64,000 nt of DNA from assembly GCA_965112735.1 (NCBI GenBank), contig OZ218951.1, positions 4,278,001 to 4,342,000 on the forward strand, given 5' to 3'. A program made the position numbers and the translations under genes. Within the stretch, counting starts at the first letter, position 1; every line of letters starts with the position of its first letter. Source of the DNA: Phaeosaccion multiseriatum. Its lineage: Eukaryota > Ochrophyta, other classes. The notes beneath the pieces are model-generated. The model was given only the letters and a program-made list of their open reading frames with translations. It searched no databases and was not told where the DNA came from. This document shows, piece after piece, positions 51,780 through 62,596 of this stretch.

Positions 51780-52661
51780 CTACCATTGGATTTCCTGTTC
51801 ATCAAACCAGTGCATCCCCGAGAACGAGTTTGCTGAAGCGTCCAATGTAGCCAATAAGCAGGGCGTCACCGCTCCTCGTGCAGCCGGCCGAGTACCTTGG
51901 TGGTTGTTCTGATCCGTTGCACAGTAGCCTGGATCGACACTATTGACCATGATCTTGGGGTGCTCTCGAGCCAGGACTTTTGTCAAGGCAATCAGACCCA
52001 GCTTACTCATGCCATAGCAGGTGTTGGCCCAACCTTGCTGGGCATGCACTCCGGTCTCCACGGCACGAACAAATTCATTCATGTATGTTTCCAGCTCTAC
52101 CTCCGTCAAGTCGGGCGCGGTAAACATGCCAACCTTTTCTGCCGATTTCAGGATCCCGAGGCGCCCTGCTGAGCTGGCGATGTTGATGATGCGCGGAGAT
52201 GGCGACAGCTTTAACAAGGGCAGCATGGATTTTATGACGCGGGAGGTTCCAAAGTAATTTGTTTTGATGGAGATTCCAGCTTGTTGTTCAAACGATGTGT
52301 GGGGAACCTTGCCATACAGAGTGGGGTCGTTGAAACACACCGCGGCATTGTTGACCAATACGTCAAGCCTTCCATACGTCTCTTTCACCCAGGCTGCGGC
52401 GTTGTCAATGCTCGTCGCGTCATTGAGATCGAGATGGCAAGAGTTACCAGGGCACCCAAGGTCCAGCGCTGTTTGCTCTCCGTCCGTGCGACACCCCAAG
52501 ACCGTCGTGACACCGCTGCTCACGAGGTTCTTGGCGATTTCTCTCCCAATTCCTTTGTTTGCTCCAGTCACCAAAGCGACGCGCGGCTCCAGCGACATTG
52601 ATACAGCTGAGTGAGGCACTAATACTGCGAAAAGGACAAGCAGTCGGCCACTAATCCGCAT
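51780..52661 (-). CDS. carbonyl-reductase-like SDR with signal peptide, 293 aa, single exon
   Basis: ATG at 52661; uninterrupted to the stop at 51780. The N-terminus (ISGRLLVLFAVLVPHSAVS) is a signal peptide or anchor. The SDR domain follows directly: cofactor motif TGANKGIG, LDLND, NNAAV (structural NNAG-type motif), catalytic Ser in IINIASSAG, and YGMSK (Tyr and Lys of YxxxK), then VNSVDPGYCATDQN. The order and the DPGY(C)xTD signature match animal and plant NADPH carbonyl reductases, which reduce quinones and short carbonyls. The natural substrate is unknown. Like the other SDR in this window it has no intron and low repeat content, which may point to retroposition or transfer, but that is speculative. 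Confidence 0.9.
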   Translation of the reverse strand: MRISGRLLVLFAVLVPHSAVSMSLEPRVALVTGANKGIGREIAKNLVSSGVTTVLGCRTDGEQTALDLGCPGNSCHLDLNDATSIDNAAAWVKETYGRLDVLVNNAAVCFNDPTLYGKVPHTSFEQQAGISIKTNYFGTSRVIKSMLPLLKLSPSPRIINIASSAGRLGILKSAEKVGMFTAPDLTEVELETYMNEFVRAVETGVHAQQGWANTCYGMSKLGLIALTKVLAREHPKIMVNSVDPGYCATDQNNHQGTRPAARGAVTPCLLATLDASANSFSGMHWFDEQEIQW

Positions 52662-53657
52662 GTTGGAGAGGATTTAGTGTAGGGTCGGCGTAGCTTTGCA
52701 CAACTGACAAATATTACATACCACCAACTCACACACACACCCTCACCTCATCATCCTCACTCTCCAATCCTCTCCCCCCCCTCGGCTCTCGATACCGCGT
52801 TTCTCCTCCCACTCCACTCCGTGAGAACAGACCTTCCGTGGCTACGCTACTGAAGTAGCGTTGACTCGTTCACTCCGGAATGTGGCGTCAGTGACCTGTC
52901 ACAACCCGCATGAGTCCTCTCGTCGCTTAGGAGGGTTCGGCTCCAGGCACGCCTAGCGGCCTTGGTTGTAGGCTGAAGGCCGCTCACTTTTCTGTCCTAC
53001 ACGGCCTTGCTAGGCGGCCTCTAGGCCACCTCCGCCACCGCGGGCGCGTGCGTGGGGCCGCCCAATGGCAGCAGGAGTGGATGTCAGGGCAGACGAGGCG
53101 GAAAGAGTCAACACGAATGAAGTTTTTACGTCTACTCCTCGCTTTCAGCCAATCCCATATATTCAAAGGCACTCTGGGCAACAATACCACAGTCCTTTCG
53201 CTCCTCGATGAGACACCTAGGACCAGCAACTTCGAGCAACTTCTCTCGAGCTGCGCAGAGCCGCCCCCTCGCGCGCCGTTCCGCGCCCTTTCCTCCCCCC
53301 CCTTCCCATGGCAGTGGCTGCGCGGGCTTCTTCACTGGGCGTGGCTTGGCCTGCGCTGCGCTGCCTCTCCCCCTCGACATGAGCTTCTCGGGTGCCTACT
53401 TGCTCTTGCTAGTGGTGGCGGTGGTGGCCGGTCTGTGGGAAGGCGCGGCGACGGCGGGTCGAGAGCTCCTCTCACGAGGCAAGTGCCTACGGCCCTGAGC
53501 CTTCTCCGCTAGTCCCCATGGAAGAAAAGAGGGCCCCGAGAGCCTCAGAAGGAGAAGAAGAAGAGAGAGGAGGGCTTACTCAGCCTCCGCTGACTGCGGC
53601 TTTTAGTGTGCAACGGAGCTTCGATAGCGGCCTCGTCCCTGTCCCGTCATGCCACCG
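52662..53657. other. intergenic region with second copy of a diverged duplication
   Basis: About 1 kb between the SDR start and the TMEM260 3' end. 53230-53590 is the direct repeat partner of 50540-50830; the 20 bases at 53536-53555 equal 50784-50803. 52920-53040 contains nested GGCC/CTAG-rich inverted repeats. No supported gene. Confidence 0.4.
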
Positions 53658-56600
53658 TCATGGCGCTGCTTCTCTCTGTGGCCGCTGAGTGGTGGTGGTC
53701 TTGCCCTTAGTGACCGCCGTGTAGATGTTGCGAATGTTCTCAAGTTGGTGGTCCGCCTCGGCGTCCTTGTGATCCAAGAACAGCCCCCACACCTCCAGGA
53801 ACCGATCTCCAGCCATGTCCTTCCAACTCACCCCCCCCGTATCACCAACTGCACCACCACCACCACTTCCACTCCGCTCCCAAGGAAGCAGCGCAGAGGC
53901 CCCGGTGGGGACGTCGGCAATCGCAATCGCAGCGGCACGTCCCCCCCCCCTGGGCCCGCCGCCTTGCCCAGGGGGGTGGGCATTGAAGGCGTCTCCGAGC
54001 TTGAGACGGACGAGGTGCATGTAAGCAAGGCCAAGGTTCTTGAGCACCATGGCTGGGGGACTGCGTGTGTGGGGGTGGGGTGAGGGAGGGGTTTTGGATG
54101 AGGTGCGGTATGAAGGCTGACAGTAGCGGGGGCAGTAAGCAAGCAAGCAAGCCAGCACGCAACAAGCAGACAAGCAATTAAACAACAAGCAAGCAGACAA
54201 GCAAGTAAGCAAGCAAGCAAACAAACAAACAATAAGGAAGCAAGCAAGCAAGCAAGCAAGCAAGCAAACAAAGACAGCACGGAGGTACGAAGAAGAAGCA
54301 GAGAAGAGTCGACGGGAGAAGACAGGAAGAATGGGCAGCCAATCAACCAACCGATCGACCCACCTTTGGTCCGGTCTGTGCGTAACCTTCTCCAAGAAGA
54401 GAGCTGCTTGCACAATGTACATAGCTTCACGCTCTCCACGGTCCTCCTGGCGAATGGCCAAGGCCTGCATTAAGCCAGGGAGGGAGGGAGAGGGAGAGGC
54501 AGGGAGAGAGGGAGAGAAGCGAGGGAGACAAGCGAAGGAGAGAGGAGAGAGGAGAGAGAGAAAGTCTCAGAGGGTAAGAATCCTGTGATACTGTACCTGC
54601 TCCGTTCCATCTGTGTCGTAAGGTGGAAGGCTTATTCTTCCTTCAGGCGAACTAACCAAGTATCCTCTAGACACTTAGGTATTTGTCTCTTCTCTTCAGG
54701 ACACACACACGCCATACACCCGTACACCCACACTCCCCCACCCACACTCCCCTACCCGCCCACCCACGCACCCACGTACCCACGCACCCTCTGTCCTGAC
54801 ACCCACCCACCCCTCTGTCCTGACACTCACCCTCTCAAGCAGGTATGCCCCTGCATGCATGGCGTGATCGTAATACATGATGGGGAGGGTGCTCTCCCAC
54901 CCCTCGGGGCCGTACTTGTCCCCGGGGGGCAGGTCCTCAAAGTCCATGTGCTTTAGCGTGGTTTGCCACGCCCTCACCAGCCCCGAGGCATAGATATCGA
55001 GGGGAGGGGGAGAGTCACGCATGGACACTCTGCAGAGTAGGAGGAGGAGCGTTGTTGTGTATGTAGAGTGGAGGGGAGTGGAGGGGAGAATGAGGTGGCG
55101 ATGGGGGTGGGGGTGGGGGGAGGAGTGGGGTGGAGAGGAGAAGGGGGTGGAGTGGAGTGGGAGTGGAGCATAAAGGGGCTGGAATGTCGTACATTGTAGA
55201 GAAGCACACCACACCACAGCACAAAACAGCACAGCTTAGCACAGCACAGCAGCTGGCCATTCATTCAGGTTCGGCTGGAAGCGGATGGATGGGAAGGATG
55301 GAGCGCGGAGGGGTTGACTGGGGTTCGGGTAAGGGCTAACTGGTACTACGTACAGTTCCGCCATTCCCAGGGGGATGAACTCGAAGAGGCGATGCATCTC
55401 CGAGTCGGCGTAGTTCATCGTCCCCTCTCTGAAGATCAGCGACTTAGATCCGTGGGCCTCCCAGTTGGCGCGAAAGAAGTCCACCATCGTGAAACCGTCG
55501 CCACCGGAGACAGGGGAGTAGAACTCGCCAGGGAAGGTCACGGACGGGTACAGAGAGCGCTTAGACTTCCACCTATACGCACCCAAGCACACACGCACAC
55601 ACACACGCACGACAGACAGACGGACAGACAGACAACGTGAGTGAGCGAGTGACTAGCTGACTGGTTGAGCCACTAACGAAGTGCCTTATCCACTGACTGA
55701 CTGACTGATCAACCGACTGATCGACTGACTGAGTGTCTACCTGCTGTCTGCCTGCTGCCTGCCTGCCTGCTTGCTTGCCTGCCTACCCGCCTTAGTGACT
55801 GCCTAACTTAAGTGACTGCCTGACCACCGAGGGGAGGCTAGATATGAGAGACCTTCCTTCCTCTCCCTCCTCTGGGTACTCGCACACACGCAACACACAC
55901 ACGCACACACACAAGCACACACGCACACACTTACCAAGCGAAGGTCATCATAGACATGTTGAGGAGAGTCACATCACTCCGCACGTGCTCGCACACCTGC
56001 ATGTAGCGAGAGCTCGTCCACACCTGAGTGAGCGTCGTCAGAGGAGGGAGAGGCGTGGGGGGAGGAGGAAGGGATGGTAGTAGATGGGAGCGGAATCGTC
56101 CCGTGCAAGGAGGGGGAGATGAGCATGAGGACAGGCTCAAGCAGAAACGGGACATACATACATATTGCATCATATCCATGCGTTACCTTAACCTGCGTCA
56201 AGGATTACAGCAAGCTCCCTCCTCCCCCTCCCGCCCTCCCTCCCTCCCTCCCTCCCCCCCTCTCTTTCCTTTCCTCCCCCCACTCGCCTGATCGTTGTTA
56301 ATGAGCAGAATAGCCTTCGACGGCAACGGTTCCAGGAGAGCTTTGGCGTAACGGCTGAAGAATAGCGCCTCACTCTGATCCATGGCACCATACCAGGTCA
56401 AGACCTGCATACCCACAAGCGCCAATGCAAAGCCGCACACCGCGACACACGCCACTGGATACCCAACCAACCCCCCCAAGAGCAGGTAGGCCGAGAACAG
56501 CCCTGCCCCTGCAAGAACAAACACGATGATGTTGGGCTGCTGCCAGAAGCGAGCGTGCACCCCGAACAGAAGTGGGTCCTTCAAAGGCATGTTGGCGAGT

Positions 56601-58655
56601 GTGTGGAACACCAACAGGTACAGGCAGAGGGCCAGGGTCAGCGCCAGCCACACGCTGGCGCCATCGTCGTCCATGCTTCCCAACCAAGCAGCTACCACGC
56701 CTCTTGTGCCGCTGCTGCTTCTCGCTTTACCTCCGCCGCCGCTGCTGCCATTGCTGATGCTGTTGCCCTTGTCGAGAGTCCCACTGCTGCTGCTATTAAG
56801 GCCCGAGAAGGGTGCCATCACAACCCCCCCTCCTCCTCCTCCACCTCCTCCTCCTCCTCCACCTCCTCCTCGCACTTTCTTGCCCTTCGAGCCCCCTTCC
56901 TTACCTCGCTTCTTCTCTTGCGATTGCCACGCAGCGTGATTGCCCCCCCGTTCCCTCCCCTCCCCTCCTCTTACCCCCCTCGAAACTACAGCCTCCTTCT
57001 TCCACTTCCAGACGAAATGCAGGAGCGCCAGCAGCACCAAGGGCCCTGCGGTGTGCATGCTCTGTCGAGCCTGCAGGTCCTGTGCCCAGAGGGAGAGGCG
57101 CTCAAAGAGGGACTCTGAGTCGGCGTCGTCTCCTGGGAACAGTTTCAGTTTCAGTTTCAGGTCCGAGTTGAGGTTTCAGTTTCAGTCTATAGATCACGCG
57201 TGGGTATTGCGATGGGTGAGCCTCCTTCCCTTCACCCATACAGCCCCATGACCGTCAAATTAGGAGATCGAGCTACACTTACACGCACCTGAGAACAGGC
57301 GGAGGCTGCCGTAGTCTGCCCGGCGAAAGTGGTGCCAAAACCCCTGCAGCGTCGTCACCTCACCCCAAGAGCCTTGCTTCGGCTGATGGAGGGCCTGCGT
57401 CGGCGGTGAGAGAGAGCGGCGATTGGATTGGCGACGAGGGATTTGATGGCAGTGGGTGGGGACACAACAAAGCAAGCAGGAAGTAAGTAAGTCAGTAAGT
57501 AAGGAAAGGCAGGAAGTATGGATGACCGGGTGCGCTGAGTAACAGATGACGCACAAGAATCTGACAAGAGACTGGTGTTATGCTACCTATCCTACCCTAC
57601 CCTATCCTGCCCAAGAGGGAACTCCACCACTACACCAACGCGTCGTTTATGGTACACTGTCTAACCTGGAAAGGGAGGTACAGATAAGGCGTCAGACCCG
57701 CCAGGAAGCACAGGCCGAGGCTAAAAAAGCCCCACAACAAGGTGACGAAGGGATGACGTCCACCGCCGGCGCTGCTGCTGTTGCTGCTGCTGCTGCGACA
57801 AGTTTTGGTGATGAGCTGCCAAGCTACCCACCCTATAAGAGGGACCTCGTACAGCACCATTGTGTGCTGGTTTGTGAGAGCCAGACCGCACAGAAAGGCG
57901 CCAGTGGCTGCACCACACCAAGTGCGAGTAATTGAGAAGCGCAGAGTTGCCAGCAAAAGCGCAGCAGCGAATGCATTGTTCATCGCAAACACCTCCGCCG
58001 TCACAGCGTATTGCCACACCAGCGGCGAGAGGGCAAGCATGGCACCCGCCCAGCCCCCAGCCGCCAGCAGCGCCGCCCGGTGGTACAAGCTAGTCATCCC
58101 ATCGCATCCACTGCGTTCCTTCGTTCCTTCCTCCCCGTCTTCCTCCTCCGCCTTCTCCTCCCTCTTGTTCCCGAGCTTTATATTGCTCACAAGAGTCCAT
58201 ACACAGCATGCAACGAGGCCGGCACAGCCAGCATCCAGGAGAGCGGCAAAAGCATTCGCCCTGCCCGCGGGAGAAGCCAGCACACTGCTGGTGGTACTGC
58301 TGCTGGTGGTGGTCGAAGTCTTGCCCCCAGCTCCCCCATTACCGTCGCTGTCGATCCAGGCCGGTAACAAGATGGTCACCAAGTGGTTCAGCACCGTGAA
58401 GAGCGGGTAGCCAGGAGGGTGCGCGGTGCCAAGCTGGCAAGACTCCGCCAAGAGCTCTCCCGTATCACCCCCAGCTACTCCGGGAGAGAGCGTGGTCCAA
58501 TACACGGCAAGCACCAGGCTTGACACTGCCAAGGCCCCTCCCACCCAGCTCACCACCGCGACTGGAGCTTGCACGAGTGGAGAAGGACGCCGATTCAGCC
58601 CCCCTCCTCCCTTCGAGGTGATCCCTCCACCCTGCTGCTGTCGTCCTCTCTTCAT
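53658..58655 (-). CDS. TMEM260/DUF2723-family membrane glycosyltransferase, 983 aa, eight exons
   Basis: Exons: 58655-57666, 57394-57289, 57132-56288, 56023-55935, 55572-55354, 55029-54831, 54464-54364, 54060-53658; phases agree. The DUF2723 core is clear: YWTTLSPGVAGGDTGELLAE, LGTAHPPGYPLF, AVTAEVFAMNNAFAA, GLALTNQHTMVLYEVP, SWGEVTTLQGFWHHFRRADYG, LINNDQVWTSSRYMQVCE, VTLLNMSMMTFAW. About a dozen membrane spans are visible. Human TMEM260 is an ER protein O-mannosyltransferase; by homology this protein is expected to use a lipid-linked sugar in the ER, with an unknown acceptor in this organism. It is longer than the human protein because of Gly/Ser-rich insertions. The intron after 56288 has a GC donor (CAG|GCGAGT), a rare GC-AG intron. 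The last exon carries the dispersed word (53839-53849, reverse), read as AVGDTGG. Confidence 0.92.
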
Positions 58656-58924
58656 TGCACGAGCGTGGCCAGTTTTGTGTCGAGATAGAAAGAGGGGAAT
58701 CAGGTGTCAACCGTCGGATCGATGGCAGTGAATGGCGAATTTTGCCCGCCTCTCCAACGTCAACATTCCATCAATACGGCGCCCAGAGCCTCTGCTTCTT
58801 GTGAGGACAGGAATAGACACCAATATACAGCCAATAGCATCAGCAGCAGCAGAAGAAGACATAGGAGTAGCCGTAGGAAGCGACTCTCTCATTATTGCCG
58901 TTGCTTTGAAAATCTGAGTCCGAG
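58656..58924. promoter_or_regulatory. bidirectional promoter region, TMEM260 / Q-rich membrane protein
   Basis: 269 bp between divergent ATGs. An AGCAGCAGCAGAAG-type purine block lies near 58841-58856. Geometry only. Confidence 0.5.
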
Positions 58925-59563
58925 ATGGTGGCCACAGCCAAGGAGGTGCTGGGGCTGACGCTTCTGGAGAAGATTGCCATCTACTGCGCCGTGTTGTTTA
59001 CTTGCGTCGCGCTGAAGCTGACCTTCTCGAGGAGCCATCCGCCGCTCCAGCAACATCCACACCGCGCTCCTGGGTGGGTAGCCGTAAACTCCTCTCCGGC
59101 CAACCTCAAAGTGTCGCTGGGCAAGCTGGCCCTGGGCCTGGAAAGGGTGGGGCAGCAAGGACAGTCGCTTCAGCAGGCAGGGGCTCAGCAGCAGCAGGGG
59201 TTGGTTGCAGGGCCGCAGCAGCAGCAGCCGGGGTTTGTCGTGGGAGGGCAGCAACAACAAGTGGTGGCGAGTGGTGGCCAGCAGCCCGCGCAGGGGGTTG
59301 TCCAGAAGGTGGAGAAAGCAGCTGACGGAGCCGCCTCGAAGCTTGACGATCTCATCGTACTGATCGGCGGGGTGCAGGATGTGTACGCCGTGTTTCAAAA
59401 GCAGCTCAACGGAGGGAAGGCCCCAACAGAATCGGGAAAGGCCTCCCCTCCTGCTGCCGCCACGCAAAGGTGGGGGTATTCGGGCAAACGGGGTAGCCAG
59501 GTCGCTGCCGTAGGTCGCAAGCAAGGAAGCCAGCGCTCGTTCTTATCGCGTGGGAAGAGATAG
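58925..59563 (+). CDS. single-span, Gln-rich hypothetical membrane protein, 212 aa
   Basis: Single exon with ATG at 58925. Residues 15-33 (EKIAIYCAVLFTCVALKL) form one hydrophobic span near the N-terminus; there is no clear cleavage site. A Gln/Gly/Val-rich middle follows (runs of QQQQ at several places), then a more regular amphipathic stretch (VVQKVEKAADGAASKLDDLI, VQDVYAVFQKQLN) and a basic Arg/Ser/Gly tail (RKQGSQRSFLSRGKR). I do not recognise the family. The arrangement would fit an organelle or ER tail-exposed protein whose basic C-terminus binds nucleic acid or acidic partners, but this is inference. Codon-like periodicity over the whole frame and the divergent promoter support it as a real gene. 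Confidence 0.65.
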   Translation: MVATAKEVLGLTLLEKIAIYCAVLFTCVALKLTFSRSHPPLQQHPHRAPGWVAVNSSPANLKVSLGKLALGLERVGQQGQSLQQAGAQQQQGLVAGPQQQQPGFVVGGQQQQVVASGGQQPAQGVVQKVEKAADGAASKLDDLIVLIGGVQDVYAVFQKQLNGGKAPTESGKASPPAAATQRWGYSGKRGSQVAAVGRKQGSQRSFLSRGKR

Positions 59564-61198
59564 GCCATGCCGCAAGCACGGGGGGAGTGTGCGGAAGGCA
59601 AGGACAGACCTGGAACTGCACACGCCCTTTTTCTACCCCCCACAATGGTACCACTTATGACATGTAGGACAGAAGCATGCTACAAGGAGAGCCATGAAGT
59701 GTGGTGGAGGCCATTGCTGTCCACCATCGATTGGGAGTCAGCGAGAGACAGAAGAGAAGAGAGAGAGAGAGAGAGGAAGGCAGGGGAGGGCGCGCGACAC
59801 CCGTCGGTGCTCCCTGTGTGCCGTCTTCAGCAAGACTCGAAGGGGATTTGGTGGGTCACTGTTCGCTGACGGTGAGAAAGGAGGCTGGGATGACACGAAA
59901 TGGGGTGGGAAACTCTTGTCGGTCGCGCCTCATTCGACCCTGTCTCAAACAGTGGAGCACGCAGGGCACGCTGAGGATGCGTTACAGCGGCATCGACACA
60001 CACCAACCCCCCGGGAGCTTCTTCCCTCTTGTGTCTGTCTCTTCTGCGGATCTACCTAAGCGAGGGTGTATGTGAAGGAGCCGACGAGCCCTCACTGGGC
60101 TGACTTGGTTCGCGTTGCGTGCGCCCTCCTTCTTTCCTTCCTTCGTTCTCCCGCCCAATCCTCCGCTTCGATGATGTTGAAGGCGCTTCTTGTTGGCCAG
60201 TGGAGGGGGTTAGGAGGGCGGGGTGGGGTGCAGAGAGCACAAGGCATGCGTGCAAGCACCGAGGCAGGTGGGGAAACATCGCAGTCACGTGAGAAGACGC
60301 CTGCCCCATAGTGGACAGGACCAGCACTATCCAAGGCCTTGTCGGTGATGGCTACACACGTGGGGGAGCCGAGCTGAGCGGGAGTTCCTTGCAGGAGGCT
60401 CTTTCATTTCCGTTGCTTTGCCGTGCCGTCGGGTGCCTTCGAATCGTGTGAGCAGTCGCTCCGACGACGCCGACGAAGGAACTGCCGACGGAATGGCCAA
60501 TGGTCCACGGATTGTATGGAGGAGTCTTACGAGCTGTAGTGGAGGGGTGGCCGAGAGAAGGAAGGAGGGGCAGCAAGGCTCGCTGCCCCTGAGATTTCCA
60601 CGGAGGAGAGTGGCTCGAAGCGAGCAAGGAAGAAGAGCTCTACAATCCTCCCGTGAGAGCCGTGAGGGGGAAAAGGACGCGCGAACAGTCGCGCAGGAGG
60701 CATGCTCCGTGTTACGCCTCCACTGCGATCAAAATTAATTACTTAATTACCATTACACATTACGGTCTTCCTTCTTCAGACAGCAGCGGTCCGAAAGTAT
60801 GAGCGAAAACGGGGGGGGGGGGGGGTAAGGGGGAAGGTCTTGCAGAAATGCTGACAAGTAGGGAAGGAAAAAAACAATGAAAGCCGAAAGTCTATGGGGG
60901 GGATCGATAGGCATCTCAAAGAGTTACACGAAGAGCTCTAGCGCTTTTCCGAGCGTCATTTTGCTACAAGGGTCCAAAAAAATTTATTGGGGGCAATTTG
61001 GGCGATTCTTTCCCCTAGTGTAGTTCCTTCTAAAAAGAAAAGAAAGGAAATCGCCTTGACGGAATCACAAGAGCTGATGCATCAGCTCCGTAGTAGCTCG
61101 CAAGGGGGGGGATGGGCACCCACCTTGTCCTGACACCCCCTCTGCCTCGTCTCTGTGGCTCCCCTGGCGCCTCCTGTCGTTGCCCTTGGGGCTAGTCT
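59564..61198. other. convergent intergenic region, Q-rich protein / LEA-like
   Basis: About 1.6 kb, relatively repeat-poor. It contains an A/T-rich patch (60730-60765), a G run (60811-60826) and a TCCTGACACC word (61129). Short frames on both strands show no recognisable domain. It could hold a noncoding RNA or an unrecognised small gene. Confidence 0.35.
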
Positions 61199-62304
61199 CT
61201 ACTTCTCGATTTTGTCGTCGTGCTTCTTGTGCTTGTGGTGACCACCGAAGAGTGACTTGATGCCCTTGGCCGCCTCCCCAACAGTCTTCCCCACGTTCTC
61301 AGTTATGTGATGCTTAGCATCGAGCTTCTGCGCCGCCATGAAGGTAGTCGCAATGTCCTTCTTGGCTCGGTCAACCAAATGGTGTTCTTTATCCAGCTCC
61401 TTCATCTTCTCCACACCCTTGTCCATCTCCTTCTTCAGCTTGTCTGTCACGCCGTGCTCCTCATTGAACTCCTTGGCGTGGTGGATGGCGCCCTTCACAC
61501 CCACCTCAACCTTCTCCAGAATGTGATGCTCTTCGTTTAGTTCCTTTGCCTTCTCAATTGTCGCACCAATACCGTCCTTGAGCTTGTCGACAACATGATG
61601 CTCACGATCAATTTCCTTTGCCTTCTCAATCGTCGTGTCCAATGCGTCCTTCGCCTTGTCTACAAGGTGATGCTCCTCACTAAATTCCTTGGCCTTCTCG
61701 ATGGTCTCGTGCGCTGGGCCGACGGGAGGAGAATGGTTTGGGGAGGGGGAGAGGGGCGGTTGGGGTGGTTTTGTTTCAAAGAGGGTGGGGGAGAAACACG
61801 ACCAGGTGAAAGACACGTGTAAGAAAAGGAGGGAGTGAATCCATGGAGTCAAAGCAGTGAGGGGGCAGGTAGTAGTGAGTGGGAGCAGAAGGGCCAGACC
61901 CAGAGGAAGAAGAATAGCTTTGACTGAATCTTCCATTTCGAGTGCACGAGTACTCCTAACTTCTACTGACCTGCTCCGCCAACGCTCTTCGCGGCTTCTC
62001 CCACTCCGTCTGACTGCTGAGTAGCTGCCACAGCCCCGATTCCCAAGGCTACAGCCATCAGCGGTCCGGCCGCAACGAGACCGACGGCCGCTCCGGCAGC
62101 TCCCGCTCCCATCACTTCCTCTTTTGACGGACCCCTTCCTTCATCACTCTTATCCACCTTCTGCATCTTCGTAGGGGGAGACATCTTCTCCTCCAGGGCC
62201 TTCTTTAGCAGCCGCTCGACAAACGAGTTGGCTGCTAGGGCGGAGGTGACGGAAATGAGCAGCAGGAGCAGCAGGCACGTGGAGCCTCTGGTAACCAAAA
62301 TCAT
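61199..62304 (-). CDS. secreted/lumenal LEA-like protein with six 24-residue repeats, 282 aa, two exons
   Basis: Exons 62304-61971 and 61713-61199, phase 1 at the junction (GCA G|GTCAGT ... CCCAG|CG). The start ATG gives a clear signal peptide (STCLLLLLLISVTSALA). A Gly/Ala-rich hydrophobic stretch with a central Pro (AAVGLVAAGPLMAVALGIGA) follows and could form a membrane hairpin. The second exon is built of about six tandem 24-residue amphipathic repeats: TIEKAKEF-SEEHHLVDKAKD, TIEKAKEI-DREHHVVDKLKD, and so on, ending in FGGHHKHKKHDDK. The EHH pair is nearly invariant in five of them. Late-embryogenesis-abundant and related stress proteins have similar Lys/Glu amphipathic helices that coat membranes or lipid droplets. 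Function is inferred. The conserved His pairs might also bind metal. Confidence 0.75.
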
Positions 62305-62596
62305 GCAAAGCTTGGCCTCTTTTGGTGTGGAGTGCAATGCGATGGGATTCCCTCTCTTTCCCTCCTTCTGAGTTCTGAAAATTTCTCATCGCATCTGGTA
62401 GTCGCTTGTCATCTGTGACTCCGTATCCGCGCAGCCCACACAGGCAGGCCCCACCTGCCCTTTTGGAGCAGGAATCTGCAGCGTACGCCACCCAACGTAG
62501 CAGCCAGAAGGAAAACAGCCACAGTACATACCAAAGCACCGACAGAAGCAGCAACAGCAGCAGCAACAGCAGCGCAGCAGCGTTACAGGCCACGGA
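62305..62596. promoter_or_regulatory. bidirectional promoter region, LEA-like / cytochrome b561
   Basis: 292 bp between divergent ATGs; a CAG/CAACAG-rich block precedes the plus-strand ATG (62540-62585). Geometry only. Confidence 0.5.

Noticed and set aside
61714-61936. Hydrophobic N-terminal extension of the LEA-like repeats starting at an ATG at 61936
   Set aside because: Lies in the intron; the upstream exon (62304-61971) joins in phase and supplies a proper signal peptide.
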